From Clostridia bacterium (lineage in GTDB: Bacteria > Bacillota > Clostridia > Oscillospirales > SIG627), in NCBI GenBank assembly GCA_017507325.1, contig JAFWBD010000005.1, positions 1 to 34,097 of the forward strand: 34,097 nt of DNA, given 5' to 3'. The notes below the pieces were generated by a model, which ran no database searches, was not told the DNA's origin, and saw only the letters and a list, made by a program, of their open reading frames with translations. Below are positions 7,121 through 15,695 of the stretch, piece after piece (position 1 is the stretch's first letter; each line of letters starts with the position of its first letter). The translations under genes were made by a program, and so were the position numbers.

Positions 7121-7633
7121 ATGATTATGATTTCCGTAAAGGGACAGAATTTAAAGCTGGCCTTATCCTTGATCGCTTCGGTACTGATCATTGCTCTGGT
7201 GCTGGTGCTCCATCCAATGGGAGAAAAAAGCTACGTATATCCCGACGAGGTACTACCGGCTGTCAAGCATTTATCCCCATCGGATTTTAAAAAGATCTCC
7301 ACCAACGAAGATCGCGTTCGTTTTTTAATGCGCTTTGGCTGGGAGGTGGACCCCGAAGCCAAAGAGGTTTTGGAGGTAACGGTTCCCGAAAAATTCGATG
7401 CCGTATACCAAAGCTACAATCAACTACAGGTCGGCGAGGGCCTGGATCTGGAAAAATACAAGGGAAAATCGGTGAAACGGTACACGTATCTGGTAAACAA
7501 CTACGATTACGAGGGGACGGTTTACGCCAATCTCTTGATTTATAAAAACACTGTGATCGGAGGCGATATTTGCTCGGCACGCTCCGACGGATTTGTACAC
7601 GGTCTGACCAAAGGAAATGATTTCCTGACTTAA
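7121..7633 (+). CDS. DUF4830 domain protein, membrane-anchored, 170 aa
   Basis: Residues about 10-30 (LKLALSLIASVLIIALVLVL) form one N-terminal membrane helix after a short positive head, so the rest should face outside the membrane. The remainder matches my recollection of DUF4830, a small Clostridia family: FLMRFGWEVDPEAKEV, FDAVYQSYNQLQ, GLDLEKYKGKSVKRYTYLVNNY, and IGGDICSARSDGFVHGL. The function of this family is not established. The ATG at 7121 has GGAGG 7 bp upstream, 58 bp after the uup stop. There is no clear promoter of its own, so it may be the third gene of the tcdA-uup transcript. A terminator follows directly. Confidence 0.85.
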   Translation: MIMISVKGQNLKLALSLIASVLIIALVLVLHPMGEKSYVYPDEVLPAVKHLSPSDFKKISTNEDRVRFLMRFGWEVDPEAKEVLEVTVPEKFDAVYQSYNQLQVGEGLDLEKYKGKSVKRYTYLVNNYDYEGTVYANLLIYKNTVIGGDICSARSDGFVHGLTKGNDFLT

Positions 7634-7640
7634 ATTTTAA

Positions 7641-7680
7641 AAAAGCGGCACACTTTAGAGGAAAGGGTGTGTCGTTTTTT
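7641..7680 (+). terminator. Intrinsic terminator after the DUF4830 gene
   Basis: CGGCACAC (7646-7653) pairs with GTGTGTCG (7667-7674), with one G-T pair and a 13-nt loop, and is followed by six T. An A run precedes it. Confidence 0.7.
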
Positions 7681-7789
7681 GATTTTTCTGAAAAGATTCC
7701 TTTGCGGCTTTCTCATCAGCCTGGCCTTGACCACCGCATTTTCCTACGGCCTCCTTTGGATCTTTTTTTCCTTATGGGAGCTAATGTAA
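7679..7789 (+). CDS. Possible 36-aa single-pass membrane peptide
   Basis: A TTG at 7679 opens a 36-codon frame to the TAA at 7787. The peptide begins with a short positive head (IFLKRF) and is otherwise almost wholly hydrophobic (GFLISLALTTAFSYGLLWIF), as expected for a small membrane protein. GAGGAAAGGG lies about 12 bp upstream, a little far, and both it and the TTG sit inside the terminator of the previous gene. No promoter is visible. It could equally be a decayed gene remnant or chance. Confidence 0.25.
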   Translation: MIFLKRFLCGFLISLALTTAFSYGLLWIFFSLWELM

Positions 7790-7829
7790 AAGACCCGCTC
7801 CGATGGCAAATCGGAACGGGTCTTTTTTT
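7787..7829. terminator. Strong bidirectional terminator between convergent units
   Basis: A long stem (AAAGACCCG and TCCGAT arms, mirrored on the other side with one C-A mismatch) with a GGCA-type loop ends in a T run on both strands. It serves the plus-strand unit and the ATPase gene on the minus strand. Confidence 0.9.
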
Positions 7830-7841
7830 GTTACGGAAATT

Positions 7842-10487
7842 TTAAGAATTCTTGTGAAGGGTCCTCTGGATCAGCTTCACAAGCTCCACTGCAGGGATCA
7901 CCAAAATCGAAAGTCCCAAGCCGATCAGATACTCGGTCGCACCGATCACGGCAAAGGAGAAGAGAGATGCCAAAAAGGGGATCTCAATCACCAGCGTGGT
8001 CAAAAGCAATGCGGCACCGCCTGCCAGCCAAAGCCATTTATTCTGCTTTTTCATGGAGAAAATCGATCCGCGGCGGGAGCGGAGGTTGAAGGCTTGGAAA
8101 ATCTCCGCCATGGACATCGTCAAGAACGCCATGGTGGTACCGTGCTCAGCACCGTCCATACCGTTACCGATGAAATAGGCGATCAGTGTCAGAACGGAAA
8201 CGATCAGGCCCTGATAGAAGATATCAAATGCGACACCGCCCGCAAAAATGCCTTCCTTGGAATCGCGGGGCTTCTGCTTCATAGAATCGGGCTCACCGTG
8301 CTCCATACCCAAGGCAAGGGCGGGGAGACTATCGGTGATCAAGTTGATCCACAAAAGATGAACGGGCTTTAATAGCGTAAAATTCAGCATCGACGCCACA
8401 AAGATACCGATCACCTCGCTAAGGTTGGAGGAGAGCAGGAATTGAATGGCCTTACGGATATTGGCATAGATCTTTCTTCCCTCCTCCACCGCCGAAACGA
8501 TGGTAGCGAAGTTATCGTCGGCAAGGATCATATCCGCAACGTTTTTGGTAACGTCGGTTCCGGTGATGCCCATACCGACACCGATATCGGCACTCTTGAT
8601 GCTGGGAGCATCGTTAACACCGTCACCGGTCATGGCGGTCACCATTCCGCGGCGCTTCCAAGCGGTAACAATGCGAACCTTATGCTCGGGCTGAACGCGG
8701 GCGTACACGCTGTAGCGATCGATCACCCGATCCAATTCTTCATCGCTCATAGAATCCAATTCGGCGCCGCGGACAGCACCGGAAGCATCCGAAAGAATTC
8801 CGAGCTCCTTTCCGATGGCCACGGCCGTATCGATGTGGTCACCCGTAATCATAATCACGCGGATGCTGGCATCGCGGCAAGCGGCCACAGCATCCTTCAC
8901 CTCGGGACGGATGGGGTCGATCATACCGCAAAGACCCAGGAATACCAATTCCTTTTCCAGTGTTTCGGAGTCTTCCTTTTCGGGCTTGGCATCCAAATTG
9001 CGGAAGGCGCAGGCCAAAACACGCAAGGCATCATCGGCCATAGCCTTATTTTCCTTCAGGATCTCGCTTCTTTTTTCATCGGTCAAAGGAAGGATTCCTT
9101 CGGCGGAAAGATAGCGGTCACAGCGTCTTAAAAGCTCATCGGGTGCGCCCTTGGTAAACTGCAAGAAGCCTTCACCGTCACGATGAACCGTCGTCATCAT
9201 TTTTCGGCCGGAATCAAAGGGAACCTCGGCTACACGGGGATACTTTTCCTTCAGAGCACCCTTTTCCTGCCCTGTGACCGCGGCAAAATTCACCAAGGCA
9301 CATTCGGTGGGCTCGCCCACGGCAGTTTTCTTTTCCACGTCGTATTCCGCATCGGAGGCCAAAGCCATTCCTCTTGCCAAAAGGTTTTCGTCCACGGAAT
9401 AGGAACGAACCACGGTCATTTTATTCTGAGTCAGCGTACCGGTTTTATCCGAGCAGATCACCTGTGCACAGCCAAGCGTTTCCACTGCGGTCAAGCGGCG
9501 GATCACCGCTTTTCTCTTGGACATTTTGGTCACACCGATGGAAAGAACGATGGTGACCACTGCGGCCAAGCCCTCGGGAATGGCGGCAACCGCAAGACTG
9601 ACGGCGACCATAAAGGAATCCAAAAAGTCAATAAACTCGGGCTTTCCGCCGCCCCAGAAGGAACGGATCAATTCCACCGCGAAGATCAGCGCACTGATCC
9701 CGAGAACGAGCCAAGTAAGGATCTTGGAAAGACCGGCAAGACGCTGCTGAAGAGGGGTCTCCTCGTTTTCCACTTGTGTCAAGGCACCTGCGATCTTACC
9801 CATTTCGGTATTCATACCGATATTCGTTACCACGGCACTTCCGCGGCCGTACACCACGGTGCTGCCCATATAACACATATTTTTGCGGTCGCCCAAAGAG
9901 ATCTCCCCTGCATCTGAAGAAAGAGCCTCGGAAATCTTTTCCACGGGAACGGATTCACCCGTCAGAGCAGCCTCCTCGATCTTCAGAGAAGCCGACTCCA
10001 GAATACGGCAATCGGCGGGAACGGAATCCCCTGCTTCCAAAAGGATCACGTCGCCGGGAACCAGATCCTCACTTTTTTCAAAGGAGACCTTCCCGTCGCG
10101 CATTACGCGGGAGGTTGCGGCGGTCATCACCTTCAAGGCTTCAATGGCCTCCTCCGCCTTGCTCTCCTGAACCACGCCCAGGACTGCATTGAGAATGACC
10201 ACGAAAAGAATGATGAAAACGTCGGCAAAGCCTTCGCTTTCACCGTGTACGGAGCTGGAGATCACCCCCGTTACGGCGGAAATGGCGGCGGCGGCCAAAA
10301 GGACCAAGATCATAGGATTGGCCAATTCCTTCAAAAAGCGCTTCAAGAGGCTTTCCTTCTTGGGCTCTGCCAATTTGTTTTTGCCGTACTGCTCGCTTCT
10401 TTTTTGAACCTGATCGGAGTTCAACCCCTCCGAACGGGTTTGAAGCTGATCCAAAACCTTGCTTGATTCTTCCAAATAGGGCTTCAT
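7842..10487 (-). CDS. P2-type cation-transporting ATPase, probably Mn2+ (or Ca2+) efflux
   Basis: This is an 881-residue P-type ATPase of the Ca2+-pump (PMCA/SERCA-like) class. The motifs in order are a cation-ATPase N-terminal domain, AALTGES (actuator), AVAAIPEGLAAVV (M4 with the PEGL ion site), ICSDKTGTLTQNKM (phosphorylated Asp), KGAPDELL (nucleotide site), MTGDGVNDAPSIKSADIGVGMG (hinge) and NLITDSLPALALGME (M6). About ten membrane helices are expected. I start it at the ATG at 10487, after AAAGGA, because the upstream part of the frame is a structured leader. That leader looks like a manganese-sensing yybP-ykoY riboswitch, as known for the Lactococcus YoaB pump, so Mn2+ export is the best guess. 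It is a single-gene unit. Confidence 0.93.
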   Translation of the reverse strand: MKPYLEESSKVLDQLQTRSEGLNSDQVQKRSEQYGKNKLAEPKKESLLKRFLKELANPMILVLLAAAAISAVTGVISSSVHGESEGFADVFIILFVVILNAVLGVVQESKAEEAIEALKVMTAATSRVMRDGKVSFEKSEDLVPGDVILLEAGDSVPADCRILESASLKIEEAALTGESVPVEKISEALSSDAGEISLGDRKNMCYMGSTVVYGRGSAVVTNIGMNTEMGKIAGALTQVENEETPLQQRLAGLSKILTWLVLGISALIFAVELIRSFWGGGKPEFIDFLDSFMVAVSLAVAAIPEGLAAVVTIVLSIGVTKMSKRKAVIRRLTAVETLGCAQVICSDKTGTLTQNKMTVVRSYSVDENLLARGMALASDAEYDVEKKTAVGEPTECALVNFAAVTGQEKGALKEKYPRVAEVPFDSGRKMMTTVHRDGEGFLQFTKGAPDELLRRCDRYLSAEGILPLTDEKRSEILKENKAMADDALRVLACAFRNLDAKPEKEDSETLEKELVFLGLCGMIDPIRPEVKDAVAACRDASIRVIMITGDHIDTAVAIGKELGILSDASGAVRGAELDSMSDEELDRVIDRYSVYARVQPEHKVRIVTAWKRRGMVTAMTGDGVNDAPSIKSADIGVGMGITGTDVTKNVADMILADDNFATIVSAVEEGRKIYANIRKAIQFLLSSNLSEVIGIFVASMLNFTLLKPVHLLWINLITDSLPALALGMEHGEPDSMKQKPRDSKEGIFAGGVAFDIFYQGLIVSVLTLIAYFIGNGMDGAEHGTTMAFLTMSMAEIFQAFNLRSRRGSIFSMKKQNKWLWLAGGAALLLTTLVIEIPFLASLFSFAVIGATEYLIGLGLSILVIPAVELVKLIQRTLHKNS

Positions 10488-10503
10488 AGAACAAAATCCT
10501 TTC

Positions 10504-10541
10504 GAAAAAAATAAAAAATAACTCGATACAACCGTACCGAG
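10504..10541 (-). terminator. Leader terminator (attenuator) of the P-type ATPase gene
   Basis: On the minus strand CTCGGTAC (10534-10541) pairs with GTATCGAG (10522-10529) around a GGTT loop and is followed by a T-rich tract (10504-10521). It sits between the aptamer and the AAAGGA ribosome binding site, as in transcriptional riboswitches. GTACGG (10532-10537) inside it can instead pair with an upstream CTGTAC (10551-10556), which would act as antiterminator. Confidence 0.8.
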
Positions 10542-10667
10542 CCAATCTCCGTACAGTTTCTCGTCCTGTACAAAAGTCTGGTTCATTAAGGCAAGCCAAA
10601 TCTGCAAAAGCAAATCGAACTGTTGACGTGCCACGCCAAGCGGCGCAAACTACTCCCTCATGACGAG
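10542..10667 (-). ncRNA. yybP-ykoY family (manganese) riboswitch aptamer and switching region
   Basis: The minus-strand leader begins with GAGGGAGTAG (10651-10660), close to the GGGGAGUAG hallmark of the family. A GCGCC-GCTT-GGCGT hairpin follows, then CACGTCAACAGTTCG, resembling the conserved GUCAACAUACUCG stretch, and an ATTTGC-TTTT-GCAGAT hairpin. A closing helix pairs CTCGTC (10662-10667) with GACGAG (10560-10565), enclosing about 108 nt, the normal aptamer size. The second strand of that helix lies in the loop of a competing hairpin GTACAG (10566-10571)/CTGTAC (10551-10556). The layout predicts that bound metal favours antitermination, an ON switch. The family match is from memory of the consensus; no covariance search was run. 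Confidence 0.78.
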
Positions 10668-10670
10668 AAT

Positions 10671-10699
10671 ATTATAACAAATCTCTCTGAAAAAGTCAA
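10671..10699 (-). promoter_or_regulatory. Sigma-A promoter of the riboswitch-ATPase unit
   Basis: On the minus strand TTGACT (10694-10699), exactly 17 bp and TATAAT (10671-10676). Transcription would begin at or just before the closing helix of the riboswitch. Confidence 0.88.
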
Positions 10700-10736
10700 G
10701 GGAAAGAAATTGCGGTATTTTCGCAAAATCTTTCCC
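10690..10736 (-). terminator. Terminator of the rsmG operon, abutting the next promoter
   Basis: On the minus strand GGGAAAGA (10729-10736) pairs with TCTTTCCC (10700-10707), with an inner TTGCG/CGCAA helix. The T run that follows overlaps the -35 region of the ATPase promoter. Confidence 0.75.
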
Positions 10737-10746
10737 ATTCGGTCGA

Positions 10747-11535
10747 TTATAACGGCTTTTTCGTGATTTCAGCCCATTTTCTCGGTAATTGGGCGGGAGT
10801 TTCCTTTTTTTTGACGATCACGATCAAATAGCGTGCGGATAAAGCGTAATCCCGAATCTTTTCTTTTTCCTCCTCGGAAAACGCCTCCAAGGGAAAATCA
10901 TGAAAATCGGTCTTGACCTCGATGACCTCCGCCAGGGCTCCGCCGGATTTTTCGATGGCTCGGCGGCTTTCCTTCAATTCCTCATAAGCCTTTTGCCCCT
11001 TCATGGCAACAAACCGGCCGCCCGTTTTCACAAAAGGCAGGCAAAGCTCGGTTAAAACGGGGAGACGCGCCACCGCGCGGGAAACGCACAGATCGTACCT
11101 TCCCCGATGAGCTCCGCGAGCCCCCGCCAGCTCTTCCCCTCTTCCCCACAGCGGAACGACCCGCTCCAAGCCGAGAAGGGCGGCGTTTTCCTTCAGAGCA
11201 GTGATCTTTTTTTCGGTGCTGTCGATCATGGTGATTTCGTGATCGGAAAGAACCGTGGCCAGAGGAAGCCCCGGGAATCCTCCGCCGCATCCGATATCAC
11301 AAATCCTTTTTCTCGGCGAAAAGTTACCAAAAACGGGCGCCTGCAAAAGAGTCAGCGAATCGATCAAATGCTTTAAGGTAACGTCGATGGGGGAAACAAG
11401 GGAGGTAATATTGATTCTTTCGTTGGTTGACACCACGCAGTCATACAAGGCCGAGAGCTTCAACAGAGTCTCTTCCTTTTCGGCTTGCGGAATGGCAAAG
11501 CGGATCAGATTCCGATATTTTTCCTCCAGCGGCAT
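10747..11535 (-). CDS. rsmG: 16S rRNA (guanine527-N7)-methyltransferase
   Basis: RsmG methylates G527 of 16S rRNA with S-adenosylmethionine; its loss gives low-level streptomycin resistance in several bacteria. The 262-residue protein has the SAM-binding loop ICDIGCGGGFPGLPLA near residue 77, ITMIDSTEKK as the next strand, and DLCVSRAVARLPVL with the conserved Arg-Ala. The start codon overlaps the mnmG stop by one base (TAATG), so translation is coupled. In many Firmicutes parA and parB follow; here the transcript ends at a terminator before an unrelated transporter. Confidence 0.96.
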   Translation of the reverse strand: MPLEEKYRNLIRFAIPQAEKEETLLKLSALYDCVVSTNERINITSLVSPIDVTLKHLIDSLTLLQAPVFGNFSPRKRICDIGCGGGFPGLPLATVLSDHEITMIDSTEKKITALKENAALLGLERVVPLWGRGEELAGARGAHRGRYDLCVSRAVARLPVLTELCLPFVKTGGRFVAMKGQKAYEELKESRRAIEKSGGALAEVIEVKTDFHDFPLEAFSEEEKEKIRDYALSARYLIVIVKKKETPAQLPRKWAEITKKPL

Positions 11536-13430
11536 TATTTTTCCCTCTCTCTCATATTCAGATAGATCATCAAAACGGAGATATCGGCAGGAGAAACTCC
11601 CGAAATTCGAGAGGCTCTGCCGATGCTTTCCGGTCGGATCGCCGAAAGCTTCTGCACGGCTTCCAAGCGCAGTCCGCGAATGGCGCTGTAATCGGTATCG
11701 GCAGGGATCGGCTTTTCTTCCATTTTTTTGAACTGCTCCGCCTGCTGCAGCTGTCTTTTGATGTAACCCGCATATTTGATCTCGATTTCCGCTCGCTCCA
11801 AAGCCTCCTCGGGAAGGAGGGGGCGATTCTCGTCAATGGGAGCAAGATCCCGATATGAGATCCCCGGTCGGCGGAGCAGATCCGCCAATTTCACCCCGCA
11901 GGAAACGCTCTGACTTCCCAAGGAGATCAAAAGATCATTGAGCTTTTGGGAGGGAGAAAAATACGTGCTCTCCGCACGGGCAATCTCTCCGTCGATTTGG
12001 GCAAAGAGCTTTTGCTTTTCCGCGTAGCGTTTTTCATCCACAAGGCCAAGGCCATAACCGATCTCCATCAAGCGGCGGTCGGCATTATCCTGACGGAGAA
12101 TGAGCCGATACTCACAGCGGCTGGTCATCATTCGATAGGGCTCATTGGTTCCTTTGGTCACCAGATCGTCAATGAGGGTTCCGATATAGCAGGTTTGACG
12201 GGTCAGAACCATTTCCCCTTTTCCGAGGCAGCGCAGGGCGGCGTTGATCCCCGCCACCAGCCCCTGGCAGGCGGCCTCCTCATAGCCGCTGGTGCCGTTA
12301 AACTGACCGGCGCCGAAAAGGCCGGGATGATCCTTAAATTCCAAGGTAGGGCGAAGCTGAGTGGGATCGATGCAATCGTATTCGATGGCATAAGCGGTAC
12401 GCATGACCTGCGCGTTTTCCAATCCCACAATGGAATGAATGACTTGATTTTGCACGTCCTCGGGCAAGGAAGAGGAAAGCCCTTGCACGTAGATCTCCTT
12501 GGTATCCGCTCCGACGGGCTCCAAAAACAGCTGATGGCGCTCCTTATCTGGGAAACGCATAATTTTATCCTCGATGCTGGGGCAATAGCGGGGGCCGGTG
12601 CTCTTGATCTTTCCCGAATACAAGGGAGAACGGTGAATGTTTGACCGTATGATCTCGTGGGTTTTTTCGTTGGTATAAACCACGTAACAATTCTTTTGCT
12701 TTTTTGCGGCAAAGCGTTCCCCGTCGGTTTGATCGGAAAAAGGGGTGGGATTGACGTCGCCTTCTTGTACCTCGCAAACCTCATAACGGATGCTGTCTGC
12801 GTGAATACGAGGCGGGGTTCCCGTTTTAAAGCGGCGAAGTGCGATCCCCATCTTCTCCAAGGATGTGCTGAGATAATCGGCCGGATAAAAGTGATCGGGA
12901 CCTGCGGAATACGAAACGTCCCCCACCACGATATTGGATTTCAAATAGGTACCCGCGCAAACCACGACGCAGGTACAATCGTAAGAGGCGCCGAAACGGG
13001 TGATCACACGATAGCCGCCCTCAAAGGGGTTGATCCGACAGATCTCAGCCTGCACCAAGCGGAGATTTTTCGTGTTTTCACAGCAAATCTTCATATAATG
13101 ATGGTAAGCACGCCGATCGGATTGATGGCGAAGCGAATGAACCGCAGGTCCCTTGCCCAAATTCAGCATACGGCTTTGAAGAGAAGTGGCATCGCTGGCC
13201 TTTCCCATTTCTCCGCCTAAGGCGTCGATCTCAAACACCAGATGCCCCTTCCCCGTTCCGCCGATGGAGGGATTGCAGGGCATATTCCCGATGGCCTCCA
13301 GCGAAAGGGTGAACAGAACCGTATCCACGCCCATTCTGGCAGAGGCCAAAGCCGCCTCCAGACCCGCATGGCCGGCCCCCACCACCGCTACGCGGCAGGA
13401 GCCGGCATGAAACGAAATTTGATCCAACAT
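11535..13430 (-). CDS. mnmG: tRNA uridine-5-carboxymethylaminomethyl modification enzyme, FAD subunit
   Basis: MnmG (GidA) works with MnmE to place the (carboxymethyl)aminomethyl group on U34 of certain tRNAs. The 631 residues match the family. The FAD site VAVVGAGHAGLEAALASARMG is N-terminal, followed by NPSIGGTGKGHLVFEIDALGG and the AGTYL/SFRTGTP-like region (RRFKTGTPPRI). The C-terminal helical domain binds MnmE and tRNA. The start ATG has AAGGAG, which overlaps the mnmE stop codon 9 bp away. The gene is part of the rpmH-to-rsmG block. Confidence 0.97.
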   Translation of the reverse strand: MLDQISFHAGSCRVAVVGAGHAGLEAALASARMGVDTVLFTLSLEAIGNMPCNPSIGGTGKGHLVFEIDALGGEMGKASDATSLQSRMLNLGKGPAVHSLRHQSDRRAYHHYMKICCENTKNLRLVQAEICRINPFEGGYRVITRFGASYDCTCVVVCAGTYLKSNIVVGDVSYSAGPDHFYPADYLSTSLEKMGIALRRFKTGTPPRIHADSIRYEVCEVQEGDVNPTPFSDQTDGERFAAKKQKNCYVVYTNEKTHEIIRSNIHRSPLYSGKIKSTGPRYCPSIEDKIMRFPDKERHQLFLEPVGADTKEIYVQGLSSSLPEDVQNQVIHSIVGLENAQVMRTAYAIEYDCIDPTQLRPTLEFKDHPGLFGAGQFNGTSGYEEAACQGLVAGINAALRCLGKGEMVLTRQTCYIGTLIDDLVTKGTNEPYRMMTSRCEYRLILRQDNADRRLMEIGYGLGLVDEKRYAEKQKLFAQIDGEIARAESTYFSPSQKLNDLLISLGSQSVSCGVKLADLLRRPGISYRDLAPIDENRPLLPEEALERAEIEIKYAGYIKRQLQQAEQFKKMEEKPIPADTDYSAIRGLRLEAVQKLSAIRPESIGRASRISGVSPADISVLMIYLNMREREK

Positions 13431-13439
13431 AAAATCTCC

Positions 13440-14825
13440 TTATTTACCGATACAAAATCGGGAAAACACCTCATCCAGAATTTTTTCTCCTGCGCTCTTT
13501 CCGTCCACCTCCAGCAAAACTGCCAAGGCCGATTCCAAAGACAAGGAAGCCAGATCCTTGCAGCCCGTCAAAACCTGATCGATGGCCTCCTCCAGAAGGA
13601 TTATGCACTTTGACAGATTGGTTTTCTGTCGGACGTTGGTGATGATCCGCCCTTCACGCAAGGCAAATTCATCGGAAATGAAGACCTTTTCCACCCGAAA
13701 AGCCAGCTCGGAGAGATCCTCGGCATCCTTTTCAAAGGAGAGCATCTCCTCGGGGGAAAACGGAAGGCGGTCAAGCTCCAGCCTTTGGGGGAGGTCCTTT
13801 TTCGTGAGGACGGGAATGACAACGCTTCCCTCCTCCAGGGAGGAAAGCGCCTCCAGAACCAACTCGTCCTCTTTCTCAAAGGGACGGGAGGAATCGAAAA
13901 GAGCAAAAACAAGCTCGCTTTCCCGCACCGCAGCAAGGGCTCGGTCAATGCCGATCTGCTCCACGGCATCGGAAAAATCCCTTCGGACTCCTGCCGTATC
14001 CGACAGATTCAGAAGAACCCGACCGACGTGCAAGGGATATTCCAAAACGTCTCTCGTGGTGCCGGGAATGGCGGTAACAATGGCACGCTCCTCTCCCAAA
14101 AGCCGATTGAAGAAGCTGCTCTTTCCCACGTTGGGCTTTCCCACAATGGCCGAGGAAATTCCCGATTGGATGGCTCGTCCCATTTGAAAGCTCTTGACCA
14201 ATAAGGCACAGCGATCCCGAATGGCTTCCAAGGAAAAGACCAATTCCTCATCGCTGAGGGATTGAAGATCCTCCTCCGGATAATCCAAATAAGCCCACAG
14301 AGAGGCGGAAGCGGCCAAAAGCATTTCGGAAAGGCGGCCGATCTCCTCGGAAAGCTTGCCCCGAACCGTTTTGGAGGAAAGCAGGGCGGCATCCTTTGTT
14401 TTGGCATCCAAAAGATCGGCGATCCCCTCAGCCGCCGTTAAAGAAAGCTTCCCATTCATCAAGGCGCGACGAGAAAACTCCCCCGGTGCGGCAAGAGAAG
14501 CCCCCGATTCCAAAAGGGACTCCAGCACCATAGCCGTTACGACCTCGCCCCCGTGGCAGGACAATTCCACCACGTCCTCCCCCGTAAAGGAATGAGGTGC
14601 CGCAAAGCAGGTGGCCAAGCCGTCATCCAACACACTTTTCCCGTCGGAGGACAGAATATCCCCATAGATCTGATAACGAAGGGGACATTCCCGAAGCTTT
14701 CTTTTGCTTCGGGGAGCAAATATTCTTTCACAAACCGAAAAAGCCTCCGGTCCGGATACACGCAGCACCGCCACGCCGCCTTTTCCGCGGGGTGAGGATA
14801 CTGCCGCAATCGTTGCATCACTCAT
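13440..14825 (-). CDS. mnmE: tRNA modification GTPase MnmE
   Basis: MnmE is the GTPase and tetrahydrofolate-binding partner of MnmG in wobble uridine modification. The 461-residue product starts with the folate domain (AAVSSPRGKGGVAVLRVSGP), then a helical domain. An embedded G domain follows with G1 GKPNVGKSS, G2 PGTTRD, G3 DTAG and G4 TKKD, where many homologues have NKxD. It ends with the C-terminal CIGK motif, whose cysteine is invariant in the family. AGGTGA lies 4 bp before the ATG. A terminator hairpin lies just upstream (14843-14874) and no separate promoter is visible, so expression must come from readthrough or an undetected promoter. Confidence 0.97.
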   Translation of the reverse strand: MSDATIAAVSSPRGKGGVAVLRVSGPEAFSVCERIFAPRSKRKLRECPLRYQIYGDILSSDGKSVLDDGLATCFAAPHSFTGEDVVELSCHGGEVVTAMVLESLLESGASLAAPGEFSRRALMNGKLSLTAAEGIADLLDAKTKDAALLSSKTVRGKLSEEIGRLSEMLLAASASLWAYLDYPEEDLQSLSDEELVFSLEAIRDRCALLVKSFQMGRAIQSGISSAIVGKPNVGKSSFFNRLLGEERAIVTAIPGTTRDVLEYPLHVGRVLLNLSDTAGVRRDFSDAVEQIGIDRALAAVRESELVFALFDSSRPFEKEDELVLEALSSLEEGSVVIPVLTKKDLPQRLELDRLPFSPEEMLSFEKDAEDLSELAFRVEKVFISDEFALREGRIITNVRQKTNLSKCIILLEEAIDQVLTGCKDLASLSLESALAVLLEVDGKSAGEKILDEVFSRFCIGK

Positions 14826-14842
14826 ACATTCACCTAAAACGC

Positions 14843-14874
14843 AAAAAAGCGGCGGGAATCCGCCGCATTTTTTT
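14843..14874 (-). terminator. Intrinsic terminator or attenuator between jag and mnmE
   Basis: GCGGCGG (14849-14855) pairs with CCGCCGC (14860-14866) around a GAAT loop, with A and T runs on the two sides. It begins at the jag stop codon and would lower expression of mnmE, mnmG and rsmG relative to the upstream genes. Confidence 0.85.
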
Positions 14875-15664
14875 ATAAATTCACCATTTCGGTATCTTCC
14901 ACATCGGCGAGATTAATATCATCGATGCTCTTGGCTTTTACAATGGTACGGGGCTCTCTGACGGGATTGTACTCGTAAACCACCTTGGGCTTGTCAGAGG
15001 CGGGGGCTTGCTGCTTGGGACGGCGAGACTCTCTCTTGACACCGCCGACGGGAGACATCACCACGCGACGCTCATCGCCGGAGCCGATGGAATGGGTGGT
15101 AACCCCTTCGATCTCCTGCGCCTGAGAATGGATGATCCTTCTTTCGTAGGCGCTCATAGGCTCAAAGGTAACGTTTCTACCGTACTTTTTCACCCGCTGA
15201 GCGGTTTTTTTGGCCAAGGCCTTCAGCGTATTTTCCCTCTTCGAACGATAATTCTCAATATCGATGGAAACTCTGACAAAATCGTCTCCGTGACGGTTGG
15301 TTACAAGGCTGATCAGATATTGGAGAGAATCCAAAACCTCGCCGTGGTGTCCGATCAGAACACCGAGATCTTCGCCTTCCAGCGTATAAGCAATGTTTCC
15401 CTGCTCGTTCTCTTCACAGTGGATGACCGCTTCAATATTGGCATTGCGCAAAAAGGTTTTCAAGAAGCTTTCCGTTGCCTCTCGCACCCCGGGGGTATGT
15501 TTCACCAAAATCTTCGCATCGCTGGAGCCGATTCCGAGAAAGCCCTTTTTTGCCTCCTCCAAAACCACGTAATCCAGCTGAGAAGAATTCTTCTGAAGCT
15601 GCTGTGAAGCAAGGGCAAGAGCTTCTTCTACGCTTTTGGCCGTAAAAGTAAATTCCTGAATCAA
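14873..15664 (-). CDS. jag: Jag/KhpB (EloR) RNA-binding protein, Jag-N, KH and R3H domains
   Basis: The product (263 residues) binds RNA and in related Firmicutes influences cell elongation and division; the gene is usually next to yidC, as here. Domains in order are Jag-N (EFTFTAKSVEEALALA ... KKGFLGIGS), a type II KH domain with GHHGEVLDSLQYLISLV, and R3H with SAYERRIIHSQAQE. A basic low-complexity tail (KRESRRPKQQAPASDK) follows. I prefer the TTG at 15664, since GGAAGGAAGTGG lies just upstream and the Jag-N domain begins there. An ATG at 15712 lies inside the end of yidC without a good ribosome binding site. Confidence 0.92.
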   Translation of the reverse strand: MIQEFTFTAKSVEEALALASQQLQKNSSQLDYVVLEEAKKGFLGIGSSDAKILVKHTPGVREATESFLKTFLRNANIEAVIHCEENEQGNIAYTLEGEDLGVLIGHHGEVLDSLQYLISLVTNRHGDDFVRVSIDIENYRSKRENTLKALAKKTAQRVKKYGRNVTFEPMSAYERRIIHSQAQEIEGVTTHSIGSGDERRVVMSPVGGVKRESRRPKQQAPASDKPKVVYEYNPVREPRTIVKAKSIDDINLADVEDTEMVNL

Positions 15665-15695
15665 AATGCCACTTCCTTCCCAATTAATTCGTTTC

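Noticed and set aside
10488..10634. N-terminal extension of the P-type ATPase
   Set aside because: The frame is open by chance through the riboswitch leader and its terminator; the ATG at 10487 has a proper ribosome binding site.
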